A DNA stretch of 64,000 nucleotides, taken from Micrasema longulum. Its lineage: Eukaryota; Arthropoda; Insecta; Trichoptera; Brachycentridae. Position 1 is the first letter of the stretch, and every line of letters begins with the position of its first letter. Positions 48,201 through 59,500 of this stretch are shown here, in pieces. The notes below the pieces were generated by a model. It was not told the DNA's origin. It worked only from the letters and a program-made list of their open reading frames with translations, and did no database searches. Location: positions 225,369-289,368 of the forward strand of contig JAGVSM010001389.1 of NCBI GenBank assembly GCA_022494885.1, given 5' to 3'. The position numbers were made by a program, and so were the translations under genes.

Positions 48201-51200
48201 CTAAATTTCTAAGCCAGCAAAATCGACTAATACTGCATCGTAGGCATTAAAAAATATGACCACAGTTCACTATATTTTCACGTCATAAACAAACAAACAA
48301 TCATATAACCTCACATATTTGATATGACAACGTGCTCAATCGGAAGCATGTGTATTCCACCAGTCCGGTTATAAAAGAGAGAGACAGCGCTCTACAAAAC
48401 ATTTAAGGACGCGTGTCAGATAAAACAATTTTGGGTTTTAAATATAAAATTTACGTTGTATAAAAAGAATTGTTTGCCTCAAATCCGTAAATACAAAATA
48501 AATACTAGTGTTTCTACGTTACAAAACGGAAGTGAAAAGATATATTTATAATTCTTTTTTGAGTAGCACTGATTAAAAACACCATTTATTTTTTTTTGCA
48601 ATATATGTATTATCTTAAAAATATTAATAATTAAAAATAAAATATTCAAATTATTGTAAGACGTCACTCCCCATTATGTACACAAGAATTGTTTTTTTCT
48701 TTTACGTAATGGGAAACGTAAATGTAAATATATGTATTGAATTTATATAATATTGTATTTATTAATAATGTTTTATACTTATATTTTGTTTATCTGAATA
48801 AATCATTATGTATCTAAAATTTTTTTTTAATGTGTATTCCCTTTACAAAACGACGTATGTGTTCTACGATGTCAGCGATAGCCGACTGTTGCCTGCTAGT
48901 ATATAAGATTATCCCACTGAGATAGAACATACATATATCATTCCTACCTATTGCTGTCGCATACTTTATAGATTTAAAGGCATTAACTAGTAAACTTTCC
49001 TGTTTGTATTTACAACTTTCAAACATAGTTTTTAAAAATATATAATGATGTACGTGCCTAAAGTTCCAGAAGGCTGACGACTTTTTGCTCAGAGTTTTGT
49101 GGGATGTGTACAAATTTCCCCGATAATTACCAATCCATACATCGAAGCCCTTATTTGCTAAAAGGTATCCTGAAAAACGGACATTTTCTGTATTATTATT
49201 GTGCTATATTTACTAATTAATAAAAACTATTTAACAGAAGCGACGTTGACGGTGGAACTCTCGTATGAAATTTTCACCGTCTTTCCCTTTAATTTCAAAC
49301 GAAATGACGTTGTTTATCAAAATGTTATACTAATAGTATTTTACTACTTGGCAAATTCCGAATTTAGTTAAAAGTTTATTTGGTTTAAAAATAAAAATAA
49401 AACTGGAAAACAATATTTAGTAGGAATATAGGTATTACATTTTTAAACTAATTTAAAGTTAAGTATTAAACGCAATCTCAGTACGTTATTACTGATTTTT
49501 ACTATTCGTTCTGAAATAAATATTATGATAATTTTTAATGTAAACAATTCTTATAATGGTTAATTTGTGATTTTTACACATTCGTTTTTTTTATGTCTCA
49601 TAGTTCAAGTTTAAATACATTATCATTGTTTTTTTTATAGATTTTGCAAGGTTTATTCGGTATTTTCATAAATAATAATATTATTTTTTTGCTGCATAAA
49701 TTTAAAGGATAAACGCGTTACTTTTCTGTATATGAAAAGTTTTATTTATTTACTTTTCAAATACATATTCGTTTTAAATATATATACGGGCGGGTATACT
49801 GCTTTAAGGCAATTTCTTCCTTCCTACCCGCACAGGTAGGCTGTACAAGGAAATTATAATGTGCAGTCTTGCCACCCCGTTTCTTGATTCAGTGTCCCGA
49901 TTAAAATGGCAAGTCAACAGATATATTATATTAGACTAATCATAAGCCCTCTGAATACCTAGACTTCCATATTTCCTCATTTAAAGTATTCTCCAACTCC
50001 CTAGTGAGTGAAATCCAGTATTTTGTCGAAAAACATTTTGATGAACTCAAAATATTGAAATTAAGCCAACTGGTGCAAGAAGAGATAAAAAAATAAAAAA
50101 ATAATTGTTTTCAGGAGTTACTAAGTATGTGAAATAATTCAACCAGACGAACCTCTTCACAACAGTAAAGGTTTCAGCTCTTTATCTTCAATATAATCAA
50201 CTGATGGAAAAACTGAAGAAATATGTATGTTGTAAACAAAGGCAAAGGTTAATGTTGCACAGTGTGTAAAGTGGCCACATAAATTAGCCGATGGCAGGCC
50301 ATAAGCCATGTGAATGTCTAGACTTCCACAGTTCCTTCTCTTAAATGTTCTGTATATATGTTGTAATTTGTTAAGATAGGTAGATCTTCAATTGTAAAAT
50401 AGATTCTTCTGCACAAATATGTTTGTATTTTGGTGTTTTTTTTAATTATTTAAAACATGTTTCCGAAGAAGTTTTTAAAATTTTTTAAAAACTCTGTTCA
50501 CTTCGCTCCATTGTAATCAGGGCCCACGTAAAAAAATTGAGTTAATATCGACGAAAACAGTTACATATTATATATTATCTTACCTACCCATTCTTATCGA
50601 AAGCTATGTGTTTTTTACAATCTTAAGGAAACCGTTTTTAATAATAGCGTGTTGTGTAATTACTGATCTTCACGTACCGAGACTCCTGTTCTTCCCCATC
50701 CTTATAAAGTCTTCGGAGATGCCGGTCATGCCGTGCATGATGAGCACGGGGGCAGCGCGACGCGCAGCCACGCCCGGCCGGCGCAAGCGGTGCACGCCGA
50801 GCACGTAGCCGTCTGCCGTGTGCGCCGCGTGCTCCTCCACAGAGTACTCGGGACCCTCGAGCACTACCAGTTCTTGCTGTAAATAAATGCTAGCTTCCTA
50901 ATCCATCGACTCTCCTACTGCGTACATTAACTACATCGGTTTTTAGCTATGTTGTCATTGCAATATCTTCTTATGTATTTGTCACACTACGAATTCTGCA
51001 CAACTATTAACTACATAATAATAGAGGGACCCAAAAGTAATAAAAAAATCTTAGACGCTCTGTTTCAGTCAGTTTGTGTCCGGATACGGCGTAGGAAACG
51101 AGTCATTTTTTGCTAGTAACGGATTGTGTTTATTGTATTTATTTTATTCGCATTTTTACGATTATTTATAAACGAAGCCAAAAATTTGTGAAGAACATTT

Positions 51201-51506
51201 GCGCCCTTGGGGATTTTTAAAATGCACAAAAATTGCGATTGCTTTTGGGTCCCCCTCAAACTTATTAGTTATCGTTTCGAATATTTCGTGGGTGTGTGAA
51301 ATTTTTACCTTCTTCGCTTGGTGGCTGGCTTTTTCACTTCAAGTTAATATCGAATTGTAAATCGACATAACAGCCAATATTAACATTGTATGTAAAGTGA
51401 AAATACTTACGAATGAAAGAAGCGATTCTGCCGGTTTTTTGTAGAACATTTGCACCGGTTTCGCGAGGAACACAATTAGGGTTATAAATGTCACTGAAGG
51501 CCACAT
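39206..51506 (-). CDS. Acid lipase B, complete secreted alpha/beta-hydrolase
   Basis: Eight exons in frame: 51411-51506, 50678-50876, 49058-49169, 47934-48174, 44977-45132, 42888-42969, 40126-40268, 39206-39379 (1203 bp, 400 residues). Exon 1 starts at a true ATG and encodes a signal peptide, [18 protein letters not shown]. Then follow [50 protein letters not shown], nucleophile [21 protein letters not shown], aspartate FYGQNDLMA, histidine FYHMDF and end YFSQKYN. Acid lipases with this set act in the gut lumen or lysosome. The donor of exon 49058-49169 is GC (TTTAG then GCACGT) instead of GT; reading frame demands it. Exon lengths match copies A and C. Introns contain a Tc1-like element, RTE, SINE and MITE insertions. 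Confidence 0.9.
39745..40060. repeat. Repeat family R5, copy 2
   Basis: It shares GACCTGTCATTAGCTGGTTT, TTCCATCTGTTGA and a terminal AACAATATTTTGAG with the copy at 40790-41145. It is in a lipase B intron. Confidence 0.65.
40790..41700. repeat. Repeat family R5, copy 3, split by an RTE insertion
   Basis: The repeat covers 40790-41145 and resumes at 41603-41700 (GACTGGATTCAACTCCCTGG, then ATATTACAACAAAGATG). The RTE 3' end at 41150-41600 interrupts it. Confidence 0.7.
41150..41602 (+). mobile_element. RTE-like retrotransposon 3' end
   Basis: The plus frame 41168-41578 encodes [40 protein letters not shown] and [18 protein letters not shown], the conserved C-terminus of RTE-type reverse transcriptases, and ends in a (TAG)n tail. 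Close DNA match to 1318-1536. This copy keeps 136 codons open, so it is younger. Confidence 0.85.
41962..42215 (-). mobile_element. Mariner transposase C-terminal fragment
   Basis: The minus frame reads [20 protein letters not shown] and [17 protein letters not shown], the region around and after the final catalytic aspartate (PDLAPSD) of mariner transposases. The N-terminal two-thirds are absent, so it is a dead fragment. Confidence 0.8.
42465..42705 (-). mobile_element. Jockey-like family J1, 3' UTR only
   Basis: It is the reverse complement of GCAATTTATGCCGTTTATGT followed by AAATAAATAAATAAC, matching the J1 3' end at 19190-19260. The coding region is absent. Confidence 0.6.
43006..43669 (+). 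repeat. SINE family 1, copy split by a 0.4-kb insertion
   Basis: The head at 43006-43088 (GGTCAGCGCG, CCTACCATACGAGAGG, GGTTCGATTCCCGACATGG) runs into AAATATTTATTCAAATAG; the body resumes at 43498 with GGTGTTTTCACACCAGAATA and ends in GATGATGATTATGATGG. In the full copy (36211-36470) the two parts adjoin. The intervening 43089-43497 sequence is of unknown nature. Confidence 0.65.
43669..44175. mobile_element. MITE family 3, copy 2, carrying a nested foldback
   Basis: Inverted counterpart of 31305-31641 with ends GGATAAAACACGGGAGTCC and the reverse complement GGATAAAACACGGGAATCAC. The match is interrupted at 43757-43883 by a foldback MITE of family 1. Confidence 0.75.
43757..43883. repeat. 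Foldback MITE family 1, copy 2 (nested)
   Basis: It is nearly identical to 630-755 across both arms and loop. It lies within MITE family 3 copy 2, at a site where the other family-3 copy is continuous. Confidence 0.85.
44176..44700. other. Lipase B intron, unassigned
   Basis: No gene or repeat family was identified in this stretch. Confidence 0.3.
44705..44960 (+). mobile_element. Reverse-transcriptase 3' end, RTE-like, second type
   Basis: The plus frame reads [20 protein letters not shown] and [20 protein letters not shown], matching the RRADDI...W...EAF C-terminus of a common non-LTR element. It ends about 15 bp from the donor of lipase B exon 44977-45132. Confidence 0.75.
45942..47613 (+). 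mobile_element. Tc1-like transposon with intact TIRs, broken transposase
   Basis: Terminal inverted repeats start CACCGCAAGACAAA at both ends, continue with (T)TACGAGTT, and are flanked by TA duplications at 45940-45941 and 47614-47615. The transposase begins at about 46151 ([20 protein letters not shown]), with an N-terminal helix-turn-helix ([19 protein letters not shown]). First catalytic aspartate in [12 protein letters not shown], second in [12 protein letters not shown], final glutamate in [12 protein letters not shown]: a DD34E-type Tc1 enzyme. A 70-80 bp intron with GTGAGT donor and TTTTATAG acceptor splits the domain (about 46912-46985). Frame is lost at three A-homopolymers, so it is inactive as given. 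It lies in a lipase B intron. Confidence 0.9.
47785..47905. repeat. Repeat family R7, copy 1
   Basis: CGTTTTACCAGACTTCAGCC and the ATTGCGCGATTTAAAAA region reappear inverted at 58945-59065. Confidence 0.6.
48180..49057. other. Lipase B intron, unassigned
   Basis: No repeat family or gene was recognised. Confidence 0.3.
49745..49860 (-). mobile_element. CR1/L2-like retrotransposon 3' UTR
   Basis: On the minus strand it reads GAAGAAATTGCCTTAAAGCA followed by CCCGCCCGTATATA and an AAATAAATAAAAC tail. The same 3' end is attached to a coding remnant at 52868-53455 and 60590-61038. Confidence 0.65.
49920..50385. repeat. Repeat family R5, copy 4
   Basis: It contains two sub-blocks with GCCATAAGCC(A/C)T and TGTCTAGACTTCCA in lipase B's intron, related to 40790-41145. 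Confidence 0.55.
51024..51256. repeat. MITE with TIR GAGGGACCCAAAAG
   Basis: The left end GAGGGACCCAAAAGTAAT and the right end, inverted, GAGGGGGACCCAAAAGCAAT match, preceded by TA. The ACCCAAAAG terminus is typical of Tc1/mariner-type elements; no coding sequence remains. It lies in lipase B's first intron. Confidence 0.65.
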
Positions 51507-51869
51507 CTTTTCTAAAAGCACCCTAAAAAATAATTTTTGAATTGGCATTTTTTGAGTTCTTTAAATTATATTTTTATTTTTTAGGTTGTTGAATAACAAC
51601 ATACATACATTTTAATTTACACCCGATCATCGATCAATTACATAAATCAAATGATGTACTAATCTATAAGAATAATATTTATTTCTGATTTTTAGCGAGC
51701 ATTTAATATGAAATGTGACGTCTGAAGCGTATTTACAAAATGAAAACAAACAAACAATCATGCCGTTTTTCCGTAGGGGTAGGCAGAACGGATAGAACAC
51801 CATATCACTCTGTATTTGCATACATACCTTACCTTATCTCCATCCACACATCTCAATTCAATCAAATTT

Positions 51870-52445
51870 AATTTAATTTATTTATTTAAAATAATACATA
51901 CATCACAATCTAAAATTTAATCCGTACATATTATAAAAGACAAACAATACATAAAGAGACTCTTGTGAAAATAGTAGCAGAATCCTGGTTCTCTTCGGAT
52001 ACATGGAACAGATCAACATCCGGAGCGATGTTGTTCAGCATAGCGGCACCCCTCCCAACAGGCAGGTTAGTCTGTATATTGGAATAGGAAACAATCTATG
52101 CTGACGCTGTCTTAGGTAATTATCAGGAACATACAAACCAATGCTCATCATAATCTCAGAATTATCGATCATACAGCGCAACAATCGATTAAAATGTGTA
52201 GTCAAATACACATTCCTTCTAGTCTCTAAACTGTTGTGGCCAAGAATACCCTGGAAAAACTCGGTCGGGTAGAGCCAAGGATAATACCCGCACTCTCATG
52301 TAGAGATATCTAAGATTTTTTTAAAATATTTTCTCTATCATAAGATCTCGAGTCTACTTCGCACCAAGGAGTTGTAAAGAGTTCTGAGTACGTAGGTATT
52401 TTTAAAAACCCTGGCTGTACGCAGAACAAATCCTAACATCTTCAT
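51870..52445 (-). mobile_element. Jockey-like retrotransposon 3' part
   Basis: The minus frame near 52445 reads MKMLGFVLRTARVFKN followed by VLRTLYNSLVRSRLEI, a Jockey C-terminal reverse-transcriptase block. A 3' UTR and AAATAAATAAATTAAATTAA tail end near 51870. It lies upstream of lipase B. Confidence 0.75.
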
Positions 52446-52865
52446 CTCATGCACGTATGCCAATTATTCCGACATTCAGTGTGTCCATCTTCAAGTATTT
52501 GTTGGATTTGGTCAAGCTATGTTTCCAAGTTTTCGTCGTTTTCCGCATCCATCACCGTTCTCATCATAAAACTTTCAAGTTTTTCTTTCGCTGCCCATTC
52601 TCTCTACATGTCTAATCCAACGCAGAACTCCTTTCTTGATTTTTTCGATAGTGCATATCTCAGCCTTACATAATGTCGGATGTCGACATTTGTGAACCTA
52701 TCTTACATATTTTTACTACACTTTCGCTTAAGATATGACATTTGACAGCATTCATTCTAATTTCATTCTTGTTTTTCCTATTCCATACCTTGCTTCCATA
52801 CATAAGGTACATTTTTGGTCTTCGGAAATATGACCACATTTCTGATATCGTAGGCAACTGAAATG
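52446..52865 (-). mobile_element. RTE-like fragment
   Basis: The minus frame contains RRPKMYLMYGSKVWNRKNKN and, further on, KKGVLRWIRHVERMGSE, typical of the C-terminal third of endonuclease-reverse transcriptases. It has breaks. Confidence 0.65.
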
Positions 52866-52867
52866 GC

Positions 52868-53455
52868 TCAAAATTAGACAGCGGAGAGACTATCACTCCC
52901 TCTCACTTCTGTTCAATGTACTTAATAGTCCTAACGCTCCTATATACCTGCGTGAAAAATTTCAACGCTTATCAATTCATGGTTTACCTCTTCGTTCTAA
53001 TTCTCAAGGCACTCTCTTAATACCCATCCACAATTCCTCTTTCTTCTCTAACTCATATAGTGTCCATGCGGCTCGACTGTGGAATCATCTCCCATCCACT
53101 ATCAAAGATGTTACTACATCATCTCTGTTTAAATCACGTCTGAAGAAACATCTCCTTTCTCTTCCTTAATCTCTCCTCCTTTCCTTTTTCCTTTTTCCTT
53201 TTTCCACTTTTTTCCTACATCCTATTGAGTGATAGTTTTTATTGAAGGTAATTTATAAACAAATACGTTTATTTCTATTTTTATATATCTATAGCTTTTT
53301 AATCTTTTTTTTCAATTGAATATGTTCTGTAACTTGAATTATAAAAATAAAACTTTTATTTTATCGGTTGGTTGGAAGAAATTGCCATTTGGCAATAAGC
53401 CCGCCAATGTACAAATAACATTATGCACAAAAAGTTATATAAATAAATAAATAAG
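52868..53455 (+). mobile_element. CR1/L2-like retrotransposon 3' part
   Basis: The plus frame (about 52868-53170, no ATG) reads NSPNAPIYLREKFQRLSIHG and SVHAARLWNHLPSTIKDVTT, ending in SRLKKHLLSLP and a stop. This is the conserved C-terminus of CR1/L2-type reverse transcriptases. The 3' UTR has TTGCCATTTGGCAATAAGCC, then a TAAATAAATAAATAAGG tail. Confidence 0.8.
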
Positions 53456-53459
53456 GATC

Positions 53460-54420
53460 GGCACCAAGACTGAACTGCTAATTTCGCCTACTGCGACAAA
53501 CGTTTATTTGAACGATTTTTGAACCGATATCGATAAAATATATAGGTACATATTTCAGCGGTGTAAACCAAGTGAGCAATTTAAAAATGAATAATAATTA
53601 AGTACTTTGATCCTTCTCATGTTACTCACATATCGTACGAATTATTTCCATAAAGATCTTAGCATATTTCTCTTTAATGTTGCTTCTTACCTGGTCGCAG
53701 GATTTGTGAAACAACAACTGCAATTAATACGAAGAGTTTACGCTCGACTTGTGCTAAATAAGACTGAACACAAAATATTTTGATTCTTGAAGAGATATGA
53801 AATTAGTTAGTTAAAGAATTTTCCTGCTTTGAGCGGTATAAAGAAAACTTTAAAAAAATGGCACCGTGACCCTTTGTTACCCACGTTATTTTGCTATTAT
53901 ATATTTTATTGTTTTTATCAACATCAACAATATGTTGAGTAAGTAGGAATAAATATAATATAGTATATATTTTTTTTTTACTAAGTGTGGGATTTGACCC
54001 CTGAGCATTTTTTTTTAATGTTGACATTTAATTTATATATTCTTTACCTTACGTATGCCTTGAATATATTTTTTGTAATGTGCGTAAACGTATTAATAAA
54101 TAAATTTAAATATTTAATTTATAAAGTTAAGATTATTTTGAATTATTTCACCCTCTAAGTAATGCCTGAAAATCTGAAAAAATTCAATTCAGAATCCACA
54201 AAAATTCGCATCGTAAATCTTTTCAGTCTCTCTTTCATTGTTCATTAATTACAGCTTCAAACCAAAAATACTGTCGATTATGCTAGTCTCAGGTATGCAA
54301 ACTGCCCGGATTTCAGTTATATAGACAGTTGCCTGAGATATCTCATTTCGGCAGCTTTCAGCCTATGCTATTTCTTGTTTATCCAATTCTACCCTTCATT
54401 TCCGTTTATTATAGTCGTTA
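53460..54420. other. Spacer between lipases B and C
   Basis: No gene supported; a decayed box-B-like motif near 53985 was not convincing. Confidence 0.3.
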
Positions 54421-54423
54421 CCA

Positions 54424-56095
54424 GTTAATACGAGGGTCATCCACAAAATAAGGTTACAAAGGCTCCTGAGGCCGCGGGAAATTTTTTGTTCCAAAGTTGG
54501 CGCACCTGACGTCTAGGGGGGATCCTAACGGTTAGTTTATTAGAGTCGCGCGTGTTTGTCGGCCATTTTGTTTAGTCGTAGTACATTTTCCGATGGAGAG
54601 CACCTCGCGCGCTCCTGCCACCTCCCGTTCGTGCGAGGTTCGCGCGGTTATCCGTTTTTGACCTTGCAGAACAATACCGCCGCGAATATCCATCGGAAGC
54701 TAGTGGAAGTTTATGATAGTGATGTAATGAGTTTACAAAATTTCACGAAGTCAGTTAGGTTTTTCAAAGAAGGCCGTACTGATACTCATGACGAGGCAAG
54801 GAGTGGGAGACCATCAGTGATTTCTGACGAATTTGTGCAAAAATAAAGAACTAAAAATGAAGAAGTATCGCCATGTGACGCTAGACGACATTCACGAAAA
54901 CTTGACTGGCATTTCTCGGAAGTCTCCTTTGTGAAATTGTGTCGGAAAAACTTGGTTACAAGGAGTTGTGTGCGAGGTAGGTGCTCAGAATGCTCATACC
55001 GAAAAACTGTCGAAATCGCGTGACCACCACGCGTGAACCTTTGGATCGTTTTGCACTGGAAGAGATGCTTTTCTCAGACACTTTTCTTTTCTCTACTCTA
55101 TCGGAGAATATTGTAAACAGTCAGCCCCTTACACGCTTGCCTGTAGATAATAAAGATAGTGAGAATTGTGACTTACCAGCCATCGGAATATTTAACAAAG
55201 ATGGCATGTGTTTGAAAATATAATGGAAAATAGCGCAATATTTTACTGATCAATTTTGGAACCGGTGGGTGAATGAATATTTACCCACTCTAATAAAACG
55301 AACTAAGTGGTACGATTCAGTACCTAAAATAAAAGAAAGAGACATGCCTATCCTTTGTGATAATGCGTTTCCCAGAAACACTTGGCCAAGGAGAATAATA
55401 ACGAAAGTGTATCCGGGGTCTAATAATCAAGTTCGCGTTGTGGGTAAAAAGATCTAATCCAGGAACATATCGTATCTATTTTAGATATTAAATAAGCTAC
55501 TATTTTGGTGAATCTCGTCAATTGACGGTGGGTGGAATGTTTAGACCTTTTATGAGTAGATTTCTAGACATATATTATTTTTGTATTTGGCCTATTAGAA
55601 TATTCCGACTTTGCATACGGACATCGCTTTCTCTATTATCATACGTCTTATCTTCGCAGTCGACATCTACGCCCTGTTTGTTACTGTTGTACTTCTAAAT
55701 AAGCAGAAAAATAAAGGAAATTTTAATCTATAGTGTTTTCTACTTTTTGATTTACAAGACTGCCAAGTTCCAGTACCACAAAGACGATACAGGGGTCGAT
55801 TTTGGTTGATTTTATGCCTAAAGGGACTACCATTAATACAGAGGCTGACTGCAATACTCTAAAAAACACAAAAGAGCCATACAGAACCGCAGAAGGGGAA
55901 TGCTGACCAGGGGAGAAAGCCTCCTGCGTGACAACGCCAGGCCCTGCACCGCGCGAGTCACACAGGAGCTGTTGACATCGTTTGGATGGGATACTGTCAC
56001 CCACCCCCCCCTATTCACCCGACTTGGCGTTTTCGGACTATCACCTTTTCACTAAAATTAAAGAGTTTTTAAGATGCCCTAGTTCACCATTAAAT
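54424..56095 (+). mobile_element. Mariner transposon, interrupted and decayed
   Basis: The left end CGAGGGTCATCCACAAAATA resembles mariner TIRs. The frame from 54594 encodes MESTSRAPATSRSCEVRAVI, then LTLQNNTAANIHRKLVEVYD and EGRTDTHDEARSGRPS, the helix-turn-helix part. A stop at 54844 ends it. The C-terminal part is at 55770-56090: VDFMPKGTTINTE, LRDNARPCTA, LLTSFGWDTVTHP and, after a frame change in a C-run, PYSPDLAFSDYHLF. The middle is disrupted and holds the BEL/Pao-like fragment. No right TIR was found. Confidence 0.75.
55040..55500 (+). mobile_element. BEL/Pao LTR-retrotransposon fragment
   Basis: Forward frames include SENIVNSQPLTRLPVDNKDS and, at 55269-55457, NEYLPTLIKRTKWYDSVPKI, DMPILCDNAFPRNTWPRRII and VYPGSNNQVRVV. 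The last is the conserved small C-terminal domain (DUF5641-like) that follows the integrase of BEL/Pao elements. Only this C-terminal part is present. Confidence 0.65.
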
Positions 56096-56556
56096 ATCTG
56101 GTTTCTTCATTCCCGCACTGCTACCTCTAACTGTGTAAATAATTTTAACTAATGCACTGTTTAGAATCCTACATTTTTTTGGCCACACAATTTCAAAAAA
56201 TCCCTTTTTTGTGTTGTTCTCATAAGACAAAGCGCATCAAAATTTTTCTGCCCCAAATTTTAATTCATCCAGTCTCATTTAGACTCTCGGTGATTCAATA
56301 ATTTTTTTTGTCGTAATATAAAGTTCAAATAATATTTTGTTGACTAGAAATAATTTCTCTTGATTTTAAAAACTTAATACTGTTTGAGTAATAGTGATGT
56401 TTCAGGAAAAACTTAAAACACTCTTGTTCTAGAGAAAAATATCCAATAATTTAGAAATTATTGGATATTTTCTCAGCATCTAATAACAGAATAAACGAAT
56501 TTAATTTAATTAATAAAATTCATAACGTGATAATTTGTATGTTTTAATTTGTATTA

Positions 56557-59500
56557 TCAATTATATTTTTGTGAAAAGTAATTTATCGCGATCACAATAT
56601 CGTCGTTCAATAGCGTTTTAATGTCCTTTGCCCATAGAAAGTCTGCGTGGTTGAATGTCTCGTACTGTACTTTTAAGTCGTAGACTTCTGGGGATGTTTT
56701 TTTGAGTCCAATGATCAAATTCGCAGCCACCTGTAAAAATTAAAAAATCAGTTAATTAACTAAGATACCTATGTTAATATGAAGATACTATAAAGATACC
56801 TATGTTAATGTTACGTTATCATCATGTATCATAAATGTACATTATGTTGGAGATGATGATGATGATGCTGTAAAATGACGCTTTCTGTGTAAATTAAATG
56901 AATAAATTATTACGTACCTAAAAAAGTGTTTAATTGTTAACAGATTGAGTTAGACATTGAGGTCCCATTGTCTGTAGGTAGGTTCTCCTACCTAAATGCT
57001 GTTTCGATAGTATATGTAGGTAGGGACCGTCAAATCAATAGATACAAAATAATACTTTTGGTCGTAACTCGCTTTATTTATTTATTTATTAATTTACACG
57101 CCCAACGGGCTTTTACATATATTAGAAATTACATTCAAGTGCAGCAGTGAAACATAAGTATGTAAATTTAGTTAAAATTAAAGATAACATAAGAAAAACT
57201 AAAAGATACCATAATAAGTAAAAATAAGGAAATGTACCAACATAAGTATATGAGTACATAGAAAAATATTTAATAAATTTACATATGAAAACATACACAC
57301 ATACATACACATGCATATGCATACATACACACACACATATACAAATATGTATGTACATATATATATACATACACATACATGCACATACATAAGTTTATAC
57401 ATTATTATAGAGATACATGAGAAAAAAAAAGTAAATAAAGAACAATATTAAGAAATTTTATACAAATTAATTTATAACCTTTTGAATACTTAACCTATAT
57501 TTATATAAAGACAGACGAAATATATCAACTTCACCATACTCGTTACCCAGCCGGTGTAGTCTAGGTATTGGTGAATTGTAATAATAATTGTGACTGCCAG
57601 GAGATTAAAAAAATAATGTTAGCTGCCGAGTATTTCGAACAGGTACTTTAAAGCTAATAAGACCACTTAATTCCGGGACGTCCAATACGCCTTTTGCTAT
57701 TTTATATAAATTTAATAAATCATTTATAATTCTTCTTTTACAAAGAGTTGACATATTTGGTGTACATAATAAATTATCGTAATTAATATTTTCAGTGGGT
57801 ATATTAAGTTTGTAATCAATGAATCTAAGGAATTTACGTTGTACTCTTTCTAACTTTAAAATATGAACATTGTAATAGGGTGACCAAATTGTTGAATTGA
57901 ATTCCAAATTACTTCTAACTAAGGCAGTAAATAGCACTTTGAGGGTAGTGATGGAATTAAAATCCTTTACAGTTCGCTGCTAATATCCAAAACATTTCAT
58001 CGCCTTATTAGTGATGGTATCAATGTGAGGAATAAATATCAATTTTTCGTCAAAAACTATCCCCAAATCCTTTATTTGTGTAACTCTTCTCAGATTGATA
58101 TTATTAATGTTGTAATCGAATAATATGGGTTTTTTACTTCTTGTAAATGATATTACACAACACTTGTCGACATTTAAGTAAAGTTCATTTTTATGGCACC
58201 AATTGTACAGCCTTACCAAATTAGACTGAAGAACTCTACAATCGGTATCAGAGGTAACAGTTTTTGAAATTTTGCGATCGTCGGCAAAGAGAAGAATGTC
58301 TACTTTCTCAAATATCGACACAATGTCGTTAACAAAAAAAGAAAACAGTACTGGTCCCAGGTGGGAGCCTTGGGGTACCCTACTAGATGCCTCAAACTGA
58401 TACGAGTTGTAATCGAATACTTTTACTAAGATTTTCCTTGATAACAAGTAGCTTTTAAACCATTTCAAGATATTACCAGTAATTCCCAATGAACTAAGTT
58501 TGCGTGTTAAAATTGTATGAGAAACCTTGTCGAACGCTTTATAGATGTATATTAAGTTACCTCTGGTGTCGTCAAGAGATCATTCTTTCCGTAGAAGATG
58601 GCCGCTGGTGCTATGCTCGCTGTCAAGTTATACGGCGGAGGTGCGGCCTGGCCGTACACTTTCATGTTTTCTCTGGCCCCGTAGTCGTATGGAGACAGAA
58701 CACCTGCATGAAATGCATTTCTTAAACATGTAACTAAAAAAACATTTGAATAGGCTTTTCCTTTCGCTTGATAAGTAAAACAATGTTAGTTTTGCCTTGT
58801 ATTAGTTGATTATAGGCGAATTACGAACCCACCTACCACCCACGTGTTAAAAAGTCTTCGAAGGGCTGCTTGTCGTTAGCTACATTTGTTACAAAGGAAA
58901 TACTAAAATGTTTCAATTTAAATCAACTCTACGCAGTTTAAGGCTGTAGTCTGGTAAAACGCACGCAAAATGAGGGAATCATACGATTTTGCCATTTTAA
59001 AAGGAATGTTTTTTTTTAAATCGCGCAATAATAAAAAACTAAAAAATATATAAATTAGATAAAAACAATACCCTTTAAAGGTATTTCTGTTGAAAAATAT
59101 ACTTGAAAGAATTTATGTTACTAAAATATAATTACTTTTAGATCGGCAGATTACGCCATTTAAAATTTAGACCAAACTTACGTTTCAGGGATCTCAATAA
59201 AGACTAAGTATCGAACTAAAATTTGTTGCAATAATTTGAACATGAAAGTGGCCGAAGCAAAATTGTTTTTTTTTGTTTTTGAAAAGAAATACAAGCATTT
59301 TAAATAAAGTACATTTTCCTTTATTTCTACGTAAAATTATGCCTTCGGTAATACTTAAAAAAAAATAATTATCGAAATATTTTTGTTGAACCCTTTTTTC
59401 ATAGAATCGTGTTCTCTTTTTTATTTTTAAAGAAGATAATTCTGGTTGTAATATTCAATTTATTCAACAATATCTTATTAACGTTTTTATGACCTTCATA

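Noticed and set aside
50608..50808. Plus-strand frame opposite lipase B exon
   Set aside because: Antisense shadow of the conserved exon at 50678-50876.
53975..54010. tRNA-like box B near GGTCAAATCCCACAC
   Set aside because: No box A at the correct distance and no cloverleaf.
57122..57402. Cys/Tyr/Val-rich minus-strand frames
   Set aside because: Produced by the CA/TA microsatellite in a retrotransposon 3' UTR.
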